A stretch of DNA of 23,213 nt, taken from a virus. Positions 1 to 9,000 of the stretch are shown one piece after another. Made by a program: the position numbers and the translations under genes. The notes beneath the pieces are model-generated. The model ran no database searches. It saw nothing but the letters and a program-made list of their open reading frames with translations, and was not told the origin of the DNA. How positions within the stretch are numbered: position 1 is the first letter of the stretch; each line of letters opens with the position of its first letter. The stretch spans positions 1-23,213 of IMG/VR virus record IMGVR_UViG_3300009481_001819. One strand, 5' to 3'.

Positions 1-3000
1 ACTAATTCTTGCCAGCCTCATCTGACCGCTTCTCCTCAAAACCTGATTGCCGCTTTTGATGTCTTCATAAGCAATTTGGTAAGCACCTACGGTCGATTGG
101 ATAAAACTAGTCGTCCAGACAGGGAAGTTACCAAACAAAGGTACAGCACTTAAACCTTTTACTAACTTTGGTACTCTCGTTGCAGTTGGAGTGGTCCTCT
201 TAGTTCTTTCACCAGCTTCTTCCCATATCTGCATTTTAGTTTTAGTGCCAGCGTAAGCACGTGTCAGGATAGAGACTTCCGTAAGAAACGTATTAACCTT
301 TAGTACGTCATCAGGGATGCGGTACATAGATCCCTGGTCTTTGACTAGCTTGTTGTTAGTAATGTAGCCGATCAATTCATTAAACTTACGTCTAGCACGC
401 TCTCGTCTCGTTGCGTTGGGAACAGAAGGATCTCCCCTGTTTGACTTGAGGAAGTCGCTAAACTTCTCAAGTATTTTACGGTCGTCTTGCTCCTTGGCAA
501 CGCCATCTGGTATTAAACTGTTCACATCGCTAAACTGATCCAGTGTCATTTGAATCTGTTCTTCGACAACTCTCCAGTCGTCATTACCAACCACTCCAGA
601 CTTTACTAAGAATTCAGATAGCTCCTCATCTACTTTGTAGTCTTTGTTGAATTGGAGTAATTTGTCTAGTGTTGCCACGGTAGGGTTCATCCCCCACTTC
701 AAGGCAGGGTTCTTTTCGCCAGCTATATAACTAGCGGTGGCATACGACTGTGACAGCCTACCGAGACTAAAGGAACCATTGATAAACCCTTGGATCAAAG
801 CCTCGGTCATGTTCCGGCTAACCGTCTTGGCTGAAAGAACAGTCTTGTTCATACGGGCAGCGTTACTCATTGCGACCATTCCCGTGAGTATATACCCAAC
901 AGGACCATCGCCTCGCATCAGCTCACCAATTTTACCACCACGCCCACTGATCTCATTGATGGCCTTCATGGCGTCTTTGTGAACCCAGTACCCTTCAAGA
1001 GCTCCCCATTGAGGACCAAGTAACTCCGTAGTGATATTAGGTGCACTCCCCTGCTCGGGAGTGCGTAACTGACCTCCAAAAATGCCACTCTTTACAATTG
1101 ATTTCTGTAACGAGTTAATGCTTATCATTTGAGCTAACTTGCCAGTTGTGATTGCGTAACTCGCAGGAGCATCTCGCACTTCACCAAACAGTTCAAGGAA
1201 CTCTTTATTGATCTTCTTTCTTTCTTGCAAGACTCCAAGATCCTGCTCGGCACCCGATACGCTACCCATTGCAGAATTGTAGTGCCCTTCAATAATTCTG
1301 TTTACTTCATCAAGAGCTTCTTGTTCAGTAGCTAAGTCCATGTCACCCAATTGGTTTTCAACTTCCTTCTGTCCATTGGGTGTCATCATCATGCTTGTCT
1401 TGTACCTAGACATTTCCTGCGTAACAATGCTCTTGTACTTGGGCCCATCCTCCTTAAAGGCATCGGAATTCATTTTCTCCTTTATTTCGGCAGCACGCTC
1501 AGCACTAATCCTTCGGCCATCAGGCAGTTTATCTAACCCCTTTATTACAGCAGCTATATCAGCTCTTATTTCCTTACGTTTCTTTTTGCCTTCTTCGTAG
1601 AACAGCCCATCCTTCTTGAACAGCTCTCTGATTGCCGCTATCTCAGCTTTGACACGGTCTTCACCTTGGTTCTGCTCGTGTACCTTTGCAGCAGCTCGCT
1701 TGACCAACGCTTTTCCTTCAGTAGTGTTTTGTAGAAAATCGTGGTACTTAGCTGGAGTTTCAAACAACGCATACGATCTATTGACGTAATACCCTAAGTT
1801 CTCATCAATCGTAATTTCCAGTAAATTGAGATCTTCCCCAGGTCTCTGGAACAAGCCGATGTTGATGCCTTCTTCAGAAAGAGCGTCTATATGCTCTCTT
1901 GCTTCGTTGAGTGCTTCTTCGTATTCCCGAAGAGCTTCTACAATACTTTCCCTCTTACTACTGTCGGGTATGTATTTCTTCAGTGCGTCACCAATACTCA
2001 GTCCCCCCTGCAAACCTTTGGTTCCAGTCAGGTACTTAAAGAAATATTCTTTGAGAATTGGATTTAAGTCTTTTGTCGTAAGCTTTTTCCGAGCTTTGTC
2101 CATCTTGGACATGCTTCTAGCCCGTTGCTGATTATGGTAATTCATAAAGCCCATTTTTGCTTCTTTGAGCTTCCGCATAATCTTTCTTTTGGCTGTCCCC
2201 GATTTAGCGGGGACATCGTAGGCCTCTAGTATAAATGCAGATAATGTCTTAGGGACATCTGAAATAGTTTTGGCAAACGTGTCTCTACTAACTTGCCTTA
2301 CTTTTGCAAAGTTAAACTTTGACTTACGCTTCAACCAGCCTTTAACTAGCTCATCGTACTCAGTGTCAAATTCCTTAGCCAGACCTTCAAGCACAGACTC
2401 TCCAATATCCATTTGTTCTGGCCGCATTCCAGGGATATTGCGAGCGTTCTCACGGATAATCTCTTCAAGATCAAGTATCAACTGCTTACGCTGCTCTAAA
2501 AGTCTTTCCTCCTCTACGTCATCACCCTTCTTGATCGCCCTAGCAATTGCACGCTTAACCTTCTTCAGCTCCTTCTTCTTCTCTAAGTAAGGGCTTCTTT
2601 CAGGATCTGCAGACAAAGAGATATCAGAGCCAATTTGAGGCTCACCCCAATCCGTAGGTTTTACCTTGGTAGACGGATCTCTTTGCCAAACGCTTTCTGA
2701 TGTTAGCAATCTTTGCACATCGCTGTTGCTGAGAGTTAAAGTTCCCCCTGTAAGCTTGTGCAGTATCTCGTTTATCCAATCAGCAAACTTCTGAAGCACA
2801 CCGGGTTCTTTCCAATATTCAAGTGCAATAGCAATGTCTTCTGATTGCTGAGTCCGAGATGCGTTAGGGTCACTAAACCTCCGAACCAAAGCTGCCTTTT
2901 CTTGCTCAGTCCATAAGCCAGTATCAAAGGCGAGATGCACTAACTCATGCCGGATAGTACTCAAGGTCTCTCTTCTGTTCTGCCCTGCTTTGACTTGCAT

Positions 3001-6000
3001 CAGGCCTAATATACCCAGCCTCTCCATCGGCGCTACGTCTTTTGTTCCGGCTACCGGAATTATCATTAACCCTTGACTTCCTTCACTTGTCATAGAGTCA
3101 ACGAAATCTTGTTCTGTATAAGCTTCCCATCCCGGTAGTTTGCTATAAGAGTTTTTCCAAATATTGCGGGCACCCTTTTCCGATACGGTCACGGCTGTTC
3201 GGAATACAATCGGTACCCTATTATCACCCAGCTTAATCTCAAACCCAAATTCTGTTTCAGTAACAACCGAGCCAGGGAACGCCTCCTGAATGTCGGCGGC
3301 AGTAAGCTTTGAAACTTCTGCCATTACTTGTTTAGCTAATTTATCTGGAACAGTGATTCTTGCTTCAAAATCAAGATCCGTTTGTTTCGGATCAGCATCC
3401 ATACCTTCAAACATTCTTTTCTCAGAGCCCTTGCCAGTATTATCGAACTCAGGCTGAGGGGGACGCTCAACTTCCTGTTCAAGCTGAAAAGTGTCCGGCA
3501 TGTCGTTAAGATCTACGTCTGCAATAGGGTCAGGAGCCCTCTGCTCTCGCATTTCTCTACCAAGCTCAAAACCACCCTCAGTTTTTAGCGGCTTAGATGG
3601 ATCAGGGCCCTCCATTATCTGCTTAAACAATTCACCAGCTTCCAAGCCAGTAAACTTCTTTATGTCTGCTGCAACCTTATCGGATTCTCCTACAACTTCT
3701 TCAAAAGCTTCCTGCCAAGACTTACCTTCCGAGACTAAATCAGCTACAGAATCTGCACTGAGAATAATGTCATTGTAAAGAGTTCCAGTAACAACATCTT
3801 GTCCCATAGCACCTTCAGTAATGTCGATTGGAAGAAGTTCGTAGATCTTCTGGACATGCTTCAATCTCTCAGCAGTTGCACTGAATTTACTGTTTTCATT
3901 TAATTTATCGTTGTAGAAAAACGGACCAGTCCGATGAAGTATTGCAGCTTTCCCATACCTGCTTTCGCTAACAGGAGCAAATCCAAGGAATTCCCCTAGA
4001 TTCGTTTCCGGCTCAACCCACTCACCAGTCTCGGAGTTCCTTTCAACCCCAGCAAGTGTATTTCCGGCATCAACGAGATACTCTTTCCCGCCTTCAAATC
4101 TATGGCGATCCGCTTTATTGTAACTATGAGACCATCCATACCTGCGGTTATAGTCCTTCTCTGTCAGCAGTATAAATCCGTTTTCGTATTCTGCAATAAA
4201 ATGCAGGCCCGGTGGATTGCTCCCCTCTTGCCTTACAGTGTTGTGGTAGGGATCTCCATCTTCAAATGCAATACGCTGACCTTCACTTCTAAACTCTAAT
4301 TTTGCGGGAACCCGTTCTTTGCGACTAACTGGCTTTGGCATCCAAAGACCTTCACGGTAGGAAAGATCTTCCTTTTGCTGTTCTGCCTGCTCCGGCTGCT
4401 CCAGCTCGGCTTGTTGCTTATCCAGTCGTTCTGCTCTATCTTTTGGAGTTTCTTCTATGCCTGCTTCTGGATCATACTTCTCGTTATACTTTCGTTCAGC
4501 CTCTTCAGCTTTAGCCTGAGCTTCTTCATAAGAAGCAAGAAGCTTTTCTGCTTGCTCTGTATTGCCTTCTTCTTGAGCACGCCCTACTGCCGCATATAAA
4601 TTGCTTGCTGTTACTTTTAAGTCCTGCACCTCCCTATCTTCTTCATCGGCAAGGAAGCTCTCAGGTCTCTTAAGCTCTTCTTTCCTGGCTTCAACAACTC
4701 TCTTGAGGACTCCGTGCCAGTTGTCAAGAATCCATGCGACACCGTCTTCCGTGTTAAACTTTCTTAAAACCTTGTTTTCTATTTTGTAGCTAGAGTTGGC
4801 AAGATTCATTAACGTGTCTTCGTGATCAGACAACGCTTCCTTGATTAACCCACGTAGAATCTTGGAATCGCCGTTGGACTCCAAGATAGCATCGTCGATA
4901 AAGTCGTCTACGACGATCTCAAGAGCTTCATTGAACTCCTCTATTTCCTGTTCGTTCCAAGCTTTTTCTAAAACCTCTTCCTGCTTGATGAAGTCCTTGT
5001 TAAACAGGTCTGGGTACTGGGCTTGAACAACAGAGGGGAACTGAGAGTCTGACAGTACTTTACGGGCTTCTTCTACGTATCTTCGATGCTGATCTTGGTA
5101 CATCTTAAGGTCTCTAGGAGCTGCATTTACCAGCTCCTCAATGCTGTCATAACCCTGAGTTTCTTTGACTTGCTTCTCTATCCATTCATCTCTCCCCATA
5201 CTAATAGCCACAAAAGCATTGAAATGGGTTCCATCAGCATATGTAGTAGCAATACTGTAGCGATCATACAACTTGTTCCAAACAAGACTGATGACTACTT
5301 CTTTCTTCTGGTTTCCTTTACTGGCCGTGGTATCTAACTCAACACCTTCAATAGATTGAAGAACGAATGATCCTTCATCACTAATGCCCTCTTGCCATCC
5401 AATGTTACCAACAGCGTTAGCTGTATCCATTAACGTGGAATCAAATTTCTGATCACTAGTTAATGCACCGTACTCTTCCCTGCCTAGTATGTCTAGGTAA
5501 GTGTTGCCATATGCGGCTGCTGCTTTAAGTGAGTTCTCTAGCTGTTCTTTATCCCATGTCGTAATTACTTTTGGACCAGACTGCTTTTCTTGCTGGCTTT
5601 CGACTTCCTCAGTCGCAGCCTCTTGAAAGGCTGCGTTAGGGTCTTCAGGAACATCTGAAAGTTCCTCTTCAACGCTGACTCCTTGAACGTAAGGTCTTAT
5701 TACGCCATCATCATCTTTATCAAAAGAAACAACGTCCTTATAAAAACCTTGAGATTCCCTGATGATATATTCAGGGTCCATCCAGTCTTTTCTTAACTGA
5801 ACTAACTTTTCTTTAAGCTCTACTTGCGTGAAATAAGTATCTGTCTGATTGCCCCACGCCCTTCCTGGAGCTTGCCCCTCAGCTTCCATCCAAGCCGCCT
5901 GCTCAGGACCAGCCTGATTAAGGATTTGCTCTGTATCAGTAGTTCTCTTGTCAGTGCCAGCAAGCTTGACCGTTCCTCCCTTATCCTTTAGTGTCTTTAT

Positions 6001-9000
6001 TTGAGATAAGGTTGGTGGTGTTGCGTCATCTCCATAAAGTGTGTGGTAAGTATCATCTATAGATTCCAGTTCATTGTTCTGGAATTCTACGTATTGCCTA
6101 ATTTGCTCTAGCAAAACAATGGCGTAATCAGGTTTATCCCCAACTTCTTCCCTAACCAAACGCATGATGTTCTGAGCTGTGTACTTAGTCCCTTTAATAC
6201 CAGCAAGACTATCAAACACTCCAAAATAGATTTTAGAGTTTATTAATTCATTCAAATCATTTACTGCAGCTTCTGATAAATCGTAAATTATTTGACGCTG
6301 CGCATCATCCCTGTAATTAAATAATGTCGGAGCTTTGCTTTGAAGCTTACTAATTCCTATGAAATTCTTAACGTCTTTGTTGTCCCACAATTTATCGTAA
6401 GCTTCTTCGATAGTCCTTACGTTTTCGTCACCCCGAACAAGTGTTTTGCTTGTTTTCCCATCACCTTTAGGCTCACGGTAAGCTTTGTAGATCTTATTAC
6501 CATCGCTATCCAAATCTTGATATATGTCAGCAGTTATTTCTTTTCCAGTTTTATCGTAATAAGTAACAGTCTGGACTTTCTGAGCTTCGCCGGTAAGTCT
6601 GTTTTCAAGTTTTGTTTTGTGTGAATACTTTGGAAGCTCAAGACTAGATAACTCAACCTCTTTAAGGTCATCTCCAAACTTTGCTTTTACGACTTCTTCT
6701 TGCTTTTGTTTTCTAGTTACCGTTTTCTCGGGAGGGGCCTCGGTTTCAACCTCTGGTTCCGGCTGTATGCGGGCACCAGCTTTAGGATCTGTTTTGACAG
6801 GAGAGATTAGCTGATCTGAAATGTCAAATTTAGTTTCGGCATTAGGTGCTCTACGTTCAGTGCCCTTTTTAAGAAATCTGACGTTTACTAATTTTGCATT
6901 AAAGCCACCAGCGTGAGTTGCGAATGTAGTCTCCCACTGAGTATCAGAGTCAAGGAGATCTAACACCTGAGACATTACGTCTATGTTCTTGCCTTGATTA
7001 GCAGGGTCATAGAATATGTTAACCCTCTTGCCACTTTTAATCGCATCTGCAATTTGCTGAGCTAATTCCTGCGGTATAGAATCCGCAATTTTAATGTTCT
7101 TAAGCTGAAGCTTGGGTGCTTCAGCTCTTTCGTCCGATTCCTTTCCATCATAATCCCTGGCAGATGACTCAAAGTTGAGCTGCTTTATTACCTTTGCTGG
7201 ATTTATACTTATGGTTCCAGCAGTTTTGTTTTTCTTAGGAAGAATAACGGTATGAGTCGTTCCTGAGTCTCTTCCGGTGTACTCAACTTCTCCTTTTGTC
7301 TGACTTAAATTTATTGCGTTTTTGTTTACAAGACTGGAAATAACAAAATGCTGGTTAACTGCCTCTCCGAACTCCCGCGCGTCAGCAGCTAATTCGACTT
7401 CACCACCTGCGTTTGCTGGCGTGAAATTCGTCCCTGCAGTTTTTACCAATTCGGCATATCCACTTCTACGACTACCAAATTCTACAGCTGATCCACGGAA
7501 CACTTCACCAATGGGCTGCAGTTCATCCGAAACCTCTACATCCTCACCTTCAAATGCCTCTTCTCCTACTTCTTCTACTTCTATATCAGCTTTGGCCGTA
7601 TTATCGTATCTAGCCATTGCAAGATTTATTTCGTCATTACTAAGATTCGTATCCTTTAATGCAGCCTGGAATTTTTCACGGCCCATTCCGCTTTCATTAG
7701 CAGTTTGGATCATGTCGTCCGCTATTTCATTAAACGCCTCTTCGGCGTCTTGGTCCGAGATCAAAGGATCGATCTTACTTACATCCACAGCAAACTGATT
7801 GATTTCATCGACAGCACTTACAATCTGAGGTTCCGCTGCTTCCTGAGCAGCCTCCTTGCTAATTAGTTCTTGCTGCTTGTCACCCTTCTTTTTCTTAGCC
7901 TTCTTCTTGGAAGCATCTCGGTACTGTATTTTATTGCCAGTGTGCTGCTCAAAGATTATCTCGTTGATCTGGTTGTCAGTAAGTTGCTCCCCCCGGTTCT
8001 GCCTAAGCATAACCTCTACAGCAGTGCCAAACACAGCATCGGTGTTCAGGTCAGACCCTTCCCACATGGCCTCAACATCAAAATCAGTCCACTCATTTAA
8101 GTTTTCTAGATAGCCAGCATCAACAAGTTCACGGAACTGGTCGCCCATTTGCTTGGCTTGTTTCAATTGCGATTCATCTTGAACAAAGTCTTTCTTTGCG
8201 ATCTTAGACTGGCGACCAAGACTCTGGTTGTTTAGAAAACCCATGACACGCTTCTGGGCATTATCACGTTTAATAGGATCTCTTGAATCTATAGCATCCA
8301 GGTCTTGTGCTATCTGTGCCGCTACATCTTCAGAAACACCTCCAGACTCTAATTCCTTAATAGCGACATCTTTAACGCCCTGAATAGACTCAGGCGCTAT
8401 TAGCTCTCCCTGCTCAACCCTCTCTTCTCGCATCTCTTCTAAGAGCTCAGCTTCTTCTGTACCCTCTTCAAACTCAAGCTCTTCATCGACGGCAAGCTCA
8501 TCGGCTTGCCGCTGTATTACGCTTCTTAAATTGTCCTTTCTCTTTCGCTGCAAAAGATCTTCAATAGTATTATTTACTTCTTGATTTCTTTCTGCATCGA
8601 CATTCTCAACGGTTTCTACTAGAGCGTCGTGAAGCTGACTGGAAAATGCTTCCCTTTGTAAGTTTGTCTTCAGGCCAGCTTTTTCTAGGTTTGTAGGCAA
8701 TAAAAATCTTAGTCGGTCTCTGGTATTAGCCCACTCACTGTACTTGTCTATTAGCTTCTCTCTACTGTGCACCGACAGCTCTTGCTGAGAAGCTCCCTGC
8801 TCTACAGCCCACTTTTCAAAATTATCTTTTTCCATCTGTATAAGAATAGAAGGTGAAATAAACTTACCTCCGTCGTCCATCTGAGATAGAACATCTGCAT
8901 CTTGTTGCGAGTCTCTTTCAGACTCCTCCATAGTCTCCATAATTGAAAGGATCATGCGACCTCGTGGAACATCGGAGTTTATAGAACCATCAGGGTTGAA

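Noticed and set aside
7350-7500. ADP-ribosyltransferase-like start (VFRGSAVEFGSRRSG near residue 1225) in the giant protein
   Set aside because: A lone R-G-S is not enough; I found no matching S-T-S strand or E-x-E loop in the right order.
7322-7798. Plus-strand open frame of 158 codons, and many similar plus-strand frames across the window
   Set aside because: They lie entirely antisense to long minus-strand genes with clear protein features, show low-complexity Ser/Leu-rich translations and lack plausible ribosome sites or operon context.
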